Source: Streptomyces achromogenes
GTDB taxonomy: Bacteria > Actinomycetota > Actinomycetes > Streptomycetales > Streptomycetaceae
Direction: 5' to 3'
Length of the DNA: 64,000 nt
Assembly (NCBI RefSeq): GCF_030816715.1
Contig: NZ_JAUSYH010000001.1
Location: 4,526,001-4,590,000 of the forward strand
Shown here piece after piece: positions 41,450-49,925 of the stretch (the first letter of the stretch is position 1; every line of letters starts with the position of its first letter). The position numbers and the translations under genes are program-made. A model generated the notes under the pieces. It searched no databases, was not told the origin of the DNA, and saw only the letters and a program-made list of their open reading frames with translations.

Positions 41450-42465
41450 GCCGCCTCCTCGCCTTCCCGGGCCGCCCGGCTGTCGGTGTCGTCGGCCTGT
41501 GTGTCGTGTCCGGTGAGGGCGAGGAACACCTCGTCCAGGCTGGGCTGGCCCAGTGAGAAGTTGTCGACGGTGACGCCGGCCCGGGCGAGTTCGCCGAGGG
41601 CCCGGGCGGCCTGTTCGGCGGCGCCGTCCTGTGCGGCGGCGCTCAGCCGGGCGGTCAGCGCCACGGGGTCCGGCTCGGGCTGGACGTCGGCGTCCAGGGT
41701 CAGCCGCAGCACCTGCTCGGCCGTCGCCCGCTGGCCGGCGTCCCGCAGCCGCAGATGGACGGAGCCGGCGCCGACGGACGCCTTCAGTTCGCCCTTGGTG
41801 CCCTCGGCGATGACCCGGCCCCGGTCGATGACGGCGATCCGGGACGCCAGCTGGTCGGCCTCGTCGAGGTACTGCGTGGTCAGCAGCACGGTGGTGCCCT
41901 GGGCGACCACCGCCCGCACGATGTCCCAGACCTGGTTGCGGCTGCGCGGGTCGAGTCCGGTGGTCGGCTCGTCGAGGAAGAGCAGGTCGGGCGTGCTGAG
42001 GATGGAGGCGGCGATGTCGATGCGCCGCCGCATGCCGCCCGAGTAGTGCTTGACCTGCTTCGCGGCGGCCTCCGCGAGCCCGAAGGCCGCCAGGAGCTGG
42101 GCGGACCGTTCCCGGGCCGCCTTCTTGCCGTGTCCGAGGAGCCGCCCGAGGAGCACCAGGTTCTCGGTGCCGGTGAGGTCCTCGTCGACGGAGGCGTACT
42201 GGCCGGTGAGGCTGACCCGGCCACGTACCTCGTCGGCCTCCCGGACGACGTCGTGGCCGAAGATCCGGGCCTCACCGCCGTCGGGCCGCAGCAGGGTGGC
42301 CAGCATCTTGACGGTGGTGGTCTTGCCGGCGCCGTTCGGGCCGAGGACGCCGTAGACCGTGCCGGTGGGCACGGCGAGGTCGACGCCGTCCACCGCCCTG
42401 GTCTCGCCGAACGTCTTCACCAGGCCCGCGGTCTCGATCGCCAGGCCGGCGGTGTGATCGCTCAT
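41446..42465 (-). CDS. ABC transporter ATP-binding protein (DrrA-like)
   Basis: A 339-residue ATPase of the drug-exporter type. It has Walker A GPNGAGKTT, the signature YSGGM, Walker B LLFLDEPTTGLDP and a C-terminal DrrA-type extension (DNFSLGQPSLDEVFLALTG). The start ATG at 42465 has GGAAGGA about 5 bases upstream; the 24-residue upstream extension does not fit the family. It is first in a two-gene export operon with the permease. Confidence 0.92.
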   Translation of the reverse strand: MSDHTAGLAIETAGLVKTFGETRAVDGVDLAVPTGTVYGVLGPNGAGKTTTVKMLATLLRPDGGEARIFGHDVVREADEVRGRVSLTGQYASVDEDLTGTENLVLLGRLLGHGKKAARERSAQLLAAFGLAEAAAKQVKHYSGGMRRRIDIAASILSTPDLLFLDEPTTGLDPRSRNQVWDIVRAVVAQGTTVLLTTQYLDEADQLASRIAVIDRGRVIAEGTKGELKASVGAGSVHLRLRDAGQRATAEQVLRLTLDADVQPEPDPVALTARLSAAAQDGAAEQAARALGELARAGVTVDNFSLGQPSLDEVFLALTGHDTQADDTDSRAAREGEEAA

Positions 42466-42620
42466 GGGGTTCCTTCCGCGTACTCGGCTACGCATGGGGA
42501 GACCTTTACCTTCGCCGGAACTCATCGCTGATCGCATGTGGGTTTTTCGCCGGAGCCCCCTGTCCGCAGGCCGCGGACCATGATCGGAGGGGCGGACGGG
42601 GGAGGAGTAGCGTCGCCCGC

Positions 42621-43601
42621 ATGCATGCGATCACGATTCCCGAACCCGGTGGTCCCGAGGCGCTGGTCTGGGACGAGGCCCCCGATCCCGTACCCGGCGA
42701 GGGCGAGGTCCTGGTCGAGGTGGTGGCCAGCGCCGTCAACCGGGCCGACATCCTGCAGCGGCAGGGCTTCTACGAACCGCCGCCCGGGGCCTCCCGCCAT
42801 CCGGGCCTGGAGTGCTCCGGCAGAATCGCCGCGCTGGGCCCGGGGGTGTCCGGCTGGAACGTCGGCGACGAGGTGTGCGCGCTGCTCGCGGGCGGCGGAT
42901 ACGCGCAGCGGGTCGCCGTGCCGGCCGGCCAGCTGCTGCCCGTGCCGCAGGGCGTCGACCTGCGGCAGGCCGCCGCCCTCCCCGAGGTCACCAGCACGGT
43001 CTGGTCGAACGTCTTCATGATCGCTCAGCTCCGGCCGGGCGAGACACTGCTGGTGCACGGCGGGTCCAGCGGCATCGGCACCATGGCGATCCAGCTGGCC
43101 AAGGCCGTCGGCGCGAGAGTCGCCGTCACCGCGGGGACGGCCGGGAAGCTGGACCGGTGCGCCGAGCTGGGCGCCGACATCCTGATCGACTACCGCGAGC
43201 AGGACTTCGTCGACGAGCTGAAGAAGGCCACCGACGGCGCCGGCGCCGACGTCATCCTCGACAACATGGGCGCGAAGTACCTGGACCGCAACGTGCGGGC
43301 CCTCGCCGTCAACGGCCGGCTCGCGATCATCGGCATGCAGGGCGGCGTCAAGGCGGAGCTGAACATCGGCATGCTCCTCGGCAAGCGGGCCGCGGTCAGC
43401 GCGACCTCGCTGCGGGGCCGGCCGCTGGAGGAGAAGGCCGCCATCGTGGCCGCCGTGCGTGAACACGTCTGGCCGCTGGTCGCGGGCGGCCATGTCCGTC
43501 CCGTCGTCGACCGCGAACTGCCGATGAGTGAGGCGGCCGCCGCCCACCGCGTCGTCGAGGAGAGCGGCCATGTCGGCAAGGTGCTGCTGATCGCCCCCTG
43601 A
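42621..43601 (+). CDS. NAD(P)H:quinone oxidoreductase (zinc-independent MDR family)
   Basis: A 326-residue medium-chain dehydrogenase/reductase of the quinone oxidoreductase type. It starts MHAITIPEPGGPEALVW and contains VNRADILQRQGFYEPPPGA, the NADPH-binding GGSSGIGTMAIQLAKA and a C-terminal substrate-binding part. No zinc ligands are seen. It diverges from the ABC exporter genes; its physiological electron acceptor is not known. Confidence 0.92.
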   Translation: MHAITIPEPGGPEALVWDEAPDPVPGEGEVLVEVVASAVNRADILQRQGFYEPPPGASRHPGLECSGRIAALGPGVSGWNVGDEVCALLAGGGYAQRVAVPAGQLLPVPQGVDLRQAAALPEVTSTVWSNVFMIAQLRPGETLLVHGGSSGIGTMAIQLAKAVGARVAVTAGTAGKLDRCAELGADILIDYREQDFVDELKKATDGAGADVILDNMGAKYLDRNVRALAVNGRLAIIGMQGGVKAELNIGMLLGKRAAVSATSLRGRPLEEKAAIVAAVREHVWPLVAGGHVRPVVDRELPMSEAAAAHRVVEESGHVGKVLLIAP

Positions 43602-43647
43602 GGCCCCCTTCAGGACGCCCCGAACCGAGGACGCCCCGAACCCGACA

Positions 43648-43672
43648 CCGCGGGGGCGACCCGCCCCCGCGG
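43648..43672. terminator. Bidirectional hairpin between convergent genes
   Basis: ccgcgggggcg (43648-43658) pairs with cgcccccgcgg (43662-43672) around a 3-base loop, between the quinone oxidoreductase gene and the convergent secreted-protein gene. Confidence 0.8.
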
Positions 43673-43680
43673 AGCCGTGG

Positions 43681-44310
43681 CTATCCGCGCCGCAGACGCA
43701 GCGCCGCGAGGGCGAGGGCGATGCCCAGGCCGATGAGGACGAGGCCGCTGCCGAGCGGCAGGATCTGCAGCACGGGACCGTCGGCCCGCTCCCCCGGGGC
43801 GGCCGCCTGCCGTACGTCGTCCCGCGGCGCGGCCGGGGTCGCGGGAACGGCGGCTTCCGCCGACGCGGACGCGGTGTCGTCGGGATCGCCGTCCCCGGCC
43901 TCCGCGTCGCCGTCGCTCGCTTCCTCCGGTTCGTCGGGCAGCGCGCCCACGCCGGACGGGTCGTCCGCCGCCTCGGTCTCGTCGGGCGCCCGCCCGGGCC
44001 GCTGCCGGCCTTCGCCCGCCCGGCTGCCCGCCCGGTCCGGTTCACGGGACGAGGGGGACGACGGGGACGACGGGGGCGCGGTAGACGCGGACGGGCCGGC
44101 GGACCGCGGTGCGCCGGAGTGCGCCGGGGCGGCCGCGTACGACACGCCGCCGCCCGGCAGCAGCAGGAGCACACCCGCCAGGGCCACCGCCCCTGCCGCC
44201 GGCGTCCGCACGGGCGTGGCCGTGCGCCGCGCCCGCTTCCGTACGCGCGCCGCCGCGCGCCCTCGATCGCCGGTACGCGTCGCGCCCGACGTCCGCTGCC
44301 ATGGAGTCAC
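43681..44310 (-). CDS. Secreted, low-complexity protein with C-terminal anchor
   Basis: A 209-residue protein with an Arg-rich start and signal-peptide-like helix (about 36-60, ending SYAAAPA), a long Pro/Ser/Asp/Glu-rich low-complexity middle (about 62-175), and a C-terminal hydrophobic helix preceded by LPLGSG and followed by RLRRG. That end has the general form of a wall-sorting signal (motif, membrane helix, positive tail), but LPLGSG is not the LAXTG expected for class E sortase. No enzymatic domain is seen. Confidence 0.62.
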   Translation of the reverse strand: MTPWQRTSGATRTGDRGRAAARVRKRARRTATPVRTPAAGAVALAGVLLLLPGGGVSYAAAPAHSGAPRSAGPSASTAPPSSPSSPSSREPDRAGSRAGEGRQRPGRAPDETEAADDPSGVGALPDEPEEASDGDAEAGDGDPDDTASASAEAAVPATPAAPRDDVRQAAAPGERADGPVLQILPLGSGLVLIGLGIALALAALRLRRG

Positions 44311-44490
44311 GTCCGTGACCCCCTCCCAGTACCCGGTCGCCGAGGAGGAGACCTAGTCGCCAAGAAAGGACGCGACAAGCCTCACATTCGTGAAATGGGG
44401 CCGCATTCCGGACTCCGCCGAACGGGATCGCCGGGCGTCTGTCACGGGGGCAGGACCATGGCGGGGCGGAGCGTGCGCGAGAATGGCCGC

Positions 44491-45036
44491 ATGGAGATGT
44501 CGAGGAACGAAAGGTCGCCGGAGAACGCCCAGAAGATCCTGGTCGTCGGCCAGGACGGCATGGCGCTGGGCGGCATCGACGCCGACGAGGACTCCCGTGA
44601 GATCCCGGTGACGGAACAGGTCGAGCAGCCCGCGAAGGTGATGCGCATCGGCAGCATGATCAAGCAACTGCTCGAGGAGGTGCGCGCGGCTCCTCTGGAC
44701 GAGGCGAGCCGGGCACGGCTGAAGGAGATCCACTCGAGCTCGGTGAAGGAGCTGGAGGACGGCCTGGCGCCGGAACTGGTCGAGGAACTGGAGCGGCTCT
44801 CTCTGCCGTTCAACGAGGAGTCGACCCCGAGCGACGCGGAGCTGCGCATCGCGCAGGCCCAGTTGGTCGGCTGGCTCGAGGGCCTCTTCCACGGCATCCA
44901 GACCACCCTCTTCGCGCAGCAGATGGCCGCGCGCGCCCAGCTGGAGCAGATGCGTCGCGCCCTGCCGCCGGGCGTCGGCCACGAGGGCGGCGACGACCCG
45001 CGCGCGGGCGGCCGCACCGGCGGACCGTACCTGTAG
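44491..45036 (+). CDS. bpa: Bacterial proteasome activator Bpa
   Basis: A ring-forming, ATP-independent activator that opens the gate of the actinobacterial 20S proteasome. The 181-residue product has the conserved helical core QPAKVMRIGSMIKQLLEEVR…LKEIHSSSVKELEDGLAPEL…LVGWLEGLFHGIQTTLFAQQ and ends in GGPYL, which corresponds to the proteasome-docking GQYL tail of mycobacterial Bpa. An ATG at 44458 with a better ribosome site would add 11 residues. It converges on a kinase gene across a strong terminator. Confidence 0.92.
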   Translation: MEMSRNERSPENAQKILVVGQDGMALGGIDADEDSREIPVTEQVEQPAKVMRIGSMIKQLLEEVRAAPLDEASRARLKEIHSSSVKELEDGLAPELVEELERLSLPFNEESTPSDAELRIAQAQLVGWLEGLFHGIQTTLFAQQMAARAQLEQMRRALPPGVGHEGGDDPRAGGRTGGPYL

Positions 45037-45057
45037 AGCCCGACCACCCGAACCGAC

Positions 45058-45110
45058 CCGATACGGGGAGGGGCCCGGCGTCCAGGACGCCGGGCCCCTC
45101 CCCGTATCGG
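45058..45110. terminator. Very strong bidirectional terminator
   Basis: A perfect 26-bp inverted repeat (45058-45083 with 45085-45110) with a single-base loop lies between convergent bpa and the kinase gene. It should stop transcription from both sides. Confidence 0.9.
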
Positions 45111-45127
45111 TTGCCGCGCCCCGTGTG

Positions 45128-46756
45128 TCAGGACGCCGGGTTGCCCGAGGACACCCGCAACTGGATCTCGGGCATGTCGTCCGGGTCGACGTCCGTACCC
45201 GCGGCGGGGAACTGGTCCATGATCGCGCCGTCGCCGTAGGTGTTCTCGTCCACCTTGATGATCTTGTAGTTCCAGCTGGCGGCCTGGAAGCACTGCTTGA
45301 CCGAGCCGATGTACTTGAACCTGAAGTTCGGGACCTGGATCTTGTCGGGGTCGTTGTACGACTCCTTCGGCTCGGAGCACTCCGTCGCCTCGATCGTCTT
45401 GCTGGGGTCCGGTGCGCGGTAGCCCGCCGCCTTGGTCGCCGAGGGCGAGGCGCTGCTCCCGCCGCCGCCCTTGGCGTCGTCACCGTCCGCGTTCGTGGCG
45501 AGGCTGCCGATGAGGCCGCCGACCGCCACCACGGCGACCACGGCCGAGCAGATCAGCACCGTTTTGCTCCGGCGGGCGCTGCCCGGGGTCACCGCGGCCG
45601 ACGTCTGCGGGCTCAGGTGGTATCCGGGCGGGGTGGGCGGCTGCTGGTGGTTGTACGCCGGCGCGGGCGTCTGATAGCCGCCCTGCTGCGGGTAGCCGTA
45701 GGAGGGGGCGGGCGTCGGGGTGCCGTACGGGTTCGGGTTCGGCGCGGGCTGGTAGGGCGTCTGGACGTTTCCCTGCGGCGCCGGGGTGCCCTGGCCGACC
45801 GGCGGGAACACCGCGGAGCCGACGCCCGCGCCGCTCGCCGTCTGCGCGCCCGGGACGATGCTCGGCGGGGCCGGCTGGAAGGACGCGGCGACGCGCAGGC
45901 ACTCGTCGCGCATGGCGACCGCAGTCGGAAAACGCTCGTTCGGGTTCTTCTTCAGCGCGCGGGCGACGAGCGCGTCGACGGCCGGCGGCAGCGCCCGGTT
46001 GATCGACGAGGGAGCCACCGGCTCCTCCTGCACGTGCGCGTACGCGATCGCAAGCGGCGAATCCGCCTCGAACGGCAGCCGACCGGTGACCAGTTGGAAC
46101 AGCATGATGCCGACCGAGTACAGGTCGGAGCGGGCGTCCACGCCACGCCCCAGGGCCTGTTCGGGCGAGAGGTACTGCGGGGTGCCGACCACCATGCCGG
46201 TCTGCGTCATCGAGGTGACGCCGGACTGCATCGCGCGTGCGATGCCGAAGTCCATCACCTTGACCACGCCGCGCTTGGTCATCATCACGTTGCCGGGCTT
46301 GATGTCGCGGTGGACCAGCCCCATCTCGTGGCTGATCTCCAGCGCCGCCAGCACGTCCGCGGTGATCTTCAGCGCCTTGTCGGCGGGCATCGCGCCCTGC
46401 TGCCGCACGTCCTCGTCGAGCACCGAGCCGAGCGGGCGGCCCTCGACGTACTCCATGACGATGTACGGGGTCGTCAGCCCCTCGACCTCGTCCTCTCCGG
46501 TGTCGAAGACGGAGACGATGTTGGTGTGCGTGAGCTTGGCCACGGCCTGGGCCTCGCGACGGAACCGCTCGCGGAAGGCCTGCTCACGGCCCAGCTCGGT
46601 GTGCAGCGTCTTGACCGCGACCTGCCGGTCGAGCACGGCGTCGTACGCGAGGTGCACCGAGGCCATGCCGCCCTCGCCGAGCAGGTCGCGCAGCTGATAG
46701 CGGCCGGCGGCGAGCGCCCGCCCCGCGTACCGGCCTTGCCCGCCGTCGTGGCTCAT
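45128..46756 (-). CDS. Transmembrane Ser/Thr protein kinase with one PASTA-like domain
   Basis: A 542-residue receptor kinase. The kinase domain (about 20-285) has GEGGMASV, Lys49, HRDIKPGN (Asp151), DFG at 169-171 and the activation segment SMTQTGMVVGTPQYLSPE. A Pro/Tyr/Gly-rich linker follows (about 300-390), then one membrane segment (about 396-416) and an external region with a single PASTA-like domain (about 468-540; QVPNFRFKYIGSVKQCFQ). It diverges from the kinase gene at 47114, and the two are clearly related in their kinase domains. Target proteins are not known. Confidence 0.92.
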   Translation of the reverse strand: MSHDGGQGRYAGRALAAGRYQLRDLLGEGGMASVHLAYDAVLDRQVAVKTLHTELGREQAFRERFRREAQAVAKLTHTNIVSVFDTGEDEVEGLTTPYIVMEYVEGRPLGSVLDEDVRQQGAMPADKALKITADVLAALEISHEMGLVHRDIKPGNVMMTKRGVVKVMDFGIARAMQSGVTSMTQTGMVVGTPQYLSPEQALGRGVDARSDLYSVGIMLFQLVTGRLPFEADSPLAIAYAHVQEEPVAPSSINRALPPAVDALVARALKKNPNERFPTAVAMRDECLRVAASFQPAPPSIVPGAQTASGAGVGSAVFPPVGQGTPAPQGNVQTPYQPAPNPNPYGTPTPAPSYGYPQQGGYQTPAPAYNHQQPPTPPGYHLSPQTSAAVTPGSARRSKTVLICSAVVAVVAVGGLIGSLATNADGDDAKGGGGSSASPSATKAAGYRAPDPSKTIEATECSEPKESYNDPDKIQVPNFRFKYIGSVKQCFQAASWNYKIIKVDENTYGDGAIMDQFPAAGTDVDPDDMPEIQLRVSSGNPAS

Positions 46757-47051
46757 CTTCTGCGTCCCCCGTAGGCCTTCGGCACCGTTGACTGCCGTTG
46801 ATCCAAAGTGCTATTCCCGGCCAAGTCTGCCGCAGGGCACCGACACGTCAAGTTCGGTGCCCGTTCCGTGACCCTACGAGAAAGAAGCGTCGCGGAAGCG
46901 TTACAGCTGCCGTACGGCAGGTACACAGGATTTGCACGCCGGCACGGGGTGGAGGTTGCATGACCCGTCCGTCCCGGACCCGCGCCCGGGGCCGTCCGGG
47001 TCGTCATCATGGCGATCGTCCCGGACCGGAGGATTGCGCGGAGGCTGTAGC
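46757..47051. promoter_or_regulatory. Divergent promoter region between two kinase genes
   Basis: Two dyad symmetries are seen: ggcaccga/tcggtgcc at 46836-46843 and 46854-46861, and the 14-bp perfect palindrome ctgccgtacggcag at 46907-46920. Either could be an operator for shared control of the divergent kinases. No gene is seen. Confidence 0.5.
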
Positions 47052-47114
47052 GTGGCCGACGGAGACCGTGACAACACCGCGCGCACCGCGGGCAGAAACG
47101 ACGGCGAGGACTGA
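47052..47114 (+). CDS. 20-residue leader ORF coupled to the kinase gene
   Basis: A short open frame starting on GTG (VADGDRDNTARTAGRNDGED) has a strong GCGGAGG 7 bases upstream, while the kinase ATG has none of its own. Its TGA overlaps the kinase ATG (TGATG). It probably serves to bring ribosomes to the kinase start; a functional peptide is not implied. Confidence 0.55.
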   Translation: MADGDRDNTARTAGRNDGED

Positions 47115-48688
47115 TGGCACAGCAGCGCGCTCAGGGCCCGTCCGACCCCGAGGCGACTGGCGGCGGTATGTCAGATGCGCCGGAGAACTGGGGCAACGGA
47201 GGGCTCGTCGGGGACGGCCGGTACCGGCTGACCCGCAGACTCGGCCGGGGCGGCATGGCCGAGGTGTTCGCAGCCGAGGACGTGCGTCTGGGACGCACCG
47301 TCGCGGTCAAGCTGCTGCGCGCCGATCTGGCCGAGGACCCGGTGTCCAAGGCCCGCTTCACGCGTGAGGCCCAGTCGGTGGCCGGTCTCAACCACCACGC
47401 GATCGTCGCCGTGTACGACTCCGGCGAGGACTTCGTGGGCGGCCAGAGCGTGCCGTACATCGTGATGGAGATCGTCGAGGGACGCACCATCCGCGACCTC
47501 CTCCTCAACGCCGAGGCGCCCGGGCCCGAGCAGGCCCTGATCATCACCTCCGGCGTGCTCGAGGCGCTCGCCTATTCGCACCAGCACGGCATCGTGCACC
47601 GTGACATCAAGCCGGCGAACGTGATCATCACGCACAACGGCGCGGTCAAGGTGATGGACTTCGGCATCGCGCGCGCCCTGCACGGCGCGTCCACGACGAT
47701 GACGCAGACCGGCATGGTCATGGGCACCCCGCAGTACCTCTCCCCGGAGCAGGCGCTCGGCAAGGCCGTCGACCACCGCTCCGACCTGTACGCGACGGGC
47801 TGCCTGCTGTACGAACTGCTCGCACTGCGGCCCCCCTTCACCGGTGAGACGCCGCTGTCGGTGGTCTACCAGCACGTCCAGGACATCCCGGTGCCGCCGT
47901 CGCAGACCTCGGGCGGCGAGTGCCCGCCGGAACTCGACGGGCTCGTCATGCGCTCTCTGGCGAAGGACCCCGACGACCGTTTCCAGACGGCGGAGGAGAT
48001 GCGCGGCCTCGTCCAGTACGGGCTGCAGATGCTGTACGACCAGGGCGGGCACACCGGCACCTGGAACACCGGACCCGTGGGCATCGCCGACGGCCGCGGC
48101 ACGCCCCCCGGCGGCTTCGCGAGCACCACCGTGCTGCCGCACGGCGCGGACGGCTCCCACACTTCGCAGATCCCGCAGCCGATCCTGCCCACCGGCTACG
48201 GCGGCGGTGACGACGGCGGCTTCGAGGGCCACGGCAACAGGGGCAGCGGCCGCGGCAAGCTGTGGATCCTCGCCGTCTTCGCGGTGATCGCCATCGCCGC
48301 GGGCGTCGCGCTCGCACTGAACAACAAGGGGGACGGCACCGGCGGCGGCGGGACCAGCCCGGCGCCCTCGGTCTCACCGACCGCCTCGAACGTTTCCCCG
48401 AGCACGGAGCCGAGCGACGAGGAGACCGGCACGTCCACGGGCGACAGCACGGACGACGGCACGGGATCCAACGACAACCAGAACTACTCGCCGTCGTACA
48501 AGCCGTCGCACACGGCGTCCTCCTCGCCGTCCCCGTCCGTCAGCGACGAACCGACGGACGACGAGACGGCCACCCAGCCGTCGGACAAGCCGTCCGACCC
48601 GGCGACCGACCCGAGTCCCCCGGCCTCGCCGGACCCGACGGGCGGCGCGGACCAGGGCACCACCACCCTCGGCAACCTCGGCAACTGA
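47114..48688 (+). CDS. Transmembrane Ser/Thr protein kinase with Ser/Thr/Pro-rich extracellular tail
   Basis: A 524-residue kinase. The kinase domain (about 36-300) has GRGGMAEV, Lys66, HRDIKPAN (Asp164), DFG at 182-184 and the TMTQTGMVMGTPQYLSPE activation loop. One membrane segment lies at about 380-400. The extracellular part has no PASTA domain; it is Ser/Thr/Pro/Asp-rich and ends in TTTLGNLGN. It may sense or bind the wall through this tail, or the tail may be glycosylated. It starts on an ATG coupled to a 20-residue leader ORF. Confidence 0.92.
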   Translation: MAQQRAQGPSDPEATGGGMSDAPENWGNGGLVGDGRYRLTRRLGRGGMAEVFAAEDVRLGRTVAVKLLRADLAEDPVSKARFTREAQSVAGLNHHAIVAVYDSGEDFVGGQSVPYIVMEIVEGRTIRDLLLNAEAPGPEQALIITSGVLEALAYSHQHGIVHRDIKPANVIITHNGAVKVMDFGIARALHGASTTMTQTGMVMGTPQYLSPEQALGKAVDHRSDLYATGCLLYELLALRPPFTGETPLSVVYQHVQDIPVPPSQTSGGECPPELDGLVMRSLAKDPDDRFQTAEEMRGLVQYGLQMLYDQGGHTGTWNTGPVGIADGRGTPPGGFASTTVLPHGADGSHTSQIPQPILPTGYGGGDDGGFEGHGNRGSGRGKLWILAVFAVIAIAAGVALALNNKGDGTGGGGTSPAPSVSPTASNVSPSTEPSDEETGTSTGDSTDDGTGSNDNQNYSPSYKPSHTASSSPSPSVSDEPTDDETATQPSDKPSDPATDPSPPASPDPTGGADQGTTTLGNLGN

Positions 48689-48724
48689 ACGCCCCGGACG
48701 CTCGGCCCGCGCGGAACGGCCCGG

Positions 48725-48747
48725 GGCGGCGCGTCCGTGGCGCCGCC
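48725..48747. terminator. Hairpin between convergent kinase and phosphotransferase genes
   Basis: ggcggcgc (48725-48732) pairs with gcgccgcc (48740-48747) around a 7-base loop, 37 bases past the kinase stop. Confidence 0.5.
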
Positions 48748-48875
48748 GCGGTTTCCGGTGGCCGCCGCGCAGGCCCGTGCCGTCCTGCGCCCCGCACGGG
48801 TGGGCCCCTGACGGGCTCCGCGCGCGTGCCCGTCCGGCGCGGGGCGTCGGCCGGCGGGCCGCGCGGGTGTCCCGG

Positions 48876-49925
48876 TCAGCCGGTGAACGCGCCGCAGACC
48901 GCGTGGTACTCCCGGGTCCACCAGACGGCCAGCGCGGAGGCCGCCGGGAACTGCGGGTCCGCGCGTGTGTCGCCGCGCTCGTAGTGCCAGCGCAGCATCC
49001 AGAAGTCGTTGAGACGCTCCCACCACACGCGGTGCACGGCCGCCGCGAGTTCGCAGGGCGCGGCGCCTGCCGTGCGCCGGTACGCGCGTGCGTACGCCCT
49101 CGCCTTCGGCAGGTCGAGCGTGCCGTCGGGCCGGACGAAGAAGATCGCGGCGGCGCGGACGGCCTCCTCGGCGCGGGGCTGCACGCCGAGCCGGTCCCAG
49201 TCGACGATGGCGGCGGGGGCGTCCCCGCGGTAGAGCAGGTTGAAGGGGTGGAAGTCCCCGTGCACCCAGCCGACCGGCCCGGTGTGCGGCGGCCGTCGGT
49301 CCGCGTGCCGCTCCAGCAGCGTGCGGCGCTCCAGGAGGCGGTGGCGGGCGAGCTCGTCGAAGGCGTCGGCGGGGCGACGGCGGCGCACGCGCGCGAGGAG
49401 GTCGTCGATGAGGACGAAGGTGTCGGCGGGGTCCGCGCTCGGCTGGGCGGACGCCTGGGGACCGCGCGCCGGAGCGCGTTGCGCGGCGCAGGGAGTGCGC
49501 TCCGGCTCGCGCGCCGTGCGCATCACGTGCTCCAGGCTGGCGTGCACCACCCCCAGCAGCGCCCCCAGACGGCCGCACTGGCCCGCGGTGAGCTGGGCGC
49601 CGTGGCGGTGCCGGCCCTCGACCCAGGGGTGCAGGGCGTAGACGCGGCCGCCGACGACGGCGACCGTGCGTCCGTCGTGTGCGGGCAGCGGGGGAGCGAC
49701 CGGGACGCCGAGGTCGGCCAGCCGCTCGGTGGCCCGGTGCTGTCGGGCGACGCAGACGGGGTCGGCGGTGTCGGGGTCGAAATGGTGCTTGAGGAAATAG
49801 CGGCCGCGGGTGGTGCGCAGCCGGTATCCGCGGTTGAGCAGACCTTCGTCAACGGGTTCGCAGGCGAGCGCCGTACCGGCGGCGTATCGGCGGAGCAGAG
49901 CGCTCAAAGGGGGCGCGTGAGGCAT
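48876..49925 (-). CDS. Aminoglycoside phosphotransferase-family kinase
   Basis: A small-molecule kinase of the APH/choline-kinase fold, about 349 residues. The Brenner-type catalytic motif VHGDFHPFNLLYRG and the metal-binding IVDWDRLG are intact. The N-terminal lobe has LLNRGYRLRTTRGRYFLKHH. Many such proteins in Streptomyces are not resistance enzymes, and the substrate is not predictable. The ATG 49925 is chosen; a GTG at 49952 would add 9 residues and neither has a clear ribosome site. Seven 10-bp phased repeats lie 72 bases upstream. Confidence 0.85.
   Translation of the reverse strand: MPHAPPLSALLRRYAAGTALACEPVDEGLLNRGYRLRTTRGRYFLKHHFDPDTADPVCVARQHRATERLADLGVPVAPPLPAHDGRTVAVVGGRVYALHPWVEGRHRHGAQLTAGQCGRLGALLGVVHASLEHVMRTAREPERTPCAAQRAPARGPQASAQPSADPADTFVLIDDLLARVRRRRPADAFDELARHRLLERRTLLERHADRRPPHTGPVGWVHGDFHPFNLLYRGDAPAAIVDWDRLGVQPRAEEAVRAAAIFFVRPDGTLDLPKARAYARAYRRTAGAAPCELAAAVHRVWWERLNDFWMLRWHYERGDTRADPQFPAASALAVWWTREYHAVCGAFTG

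Noticed and set aside
40601..42465. Antibiotic biosynthesis export system
   Set aside because: DrrAB-like exporters are common in core genomes, and no biosynthetic genes are adjacent.
48876..49925. Aminoglycoside resistance gene
   Set aside because: The fold is right, but Streptomyces has many APH-fold kinases of unrelated function and no antibiotic cluster lies nearby.
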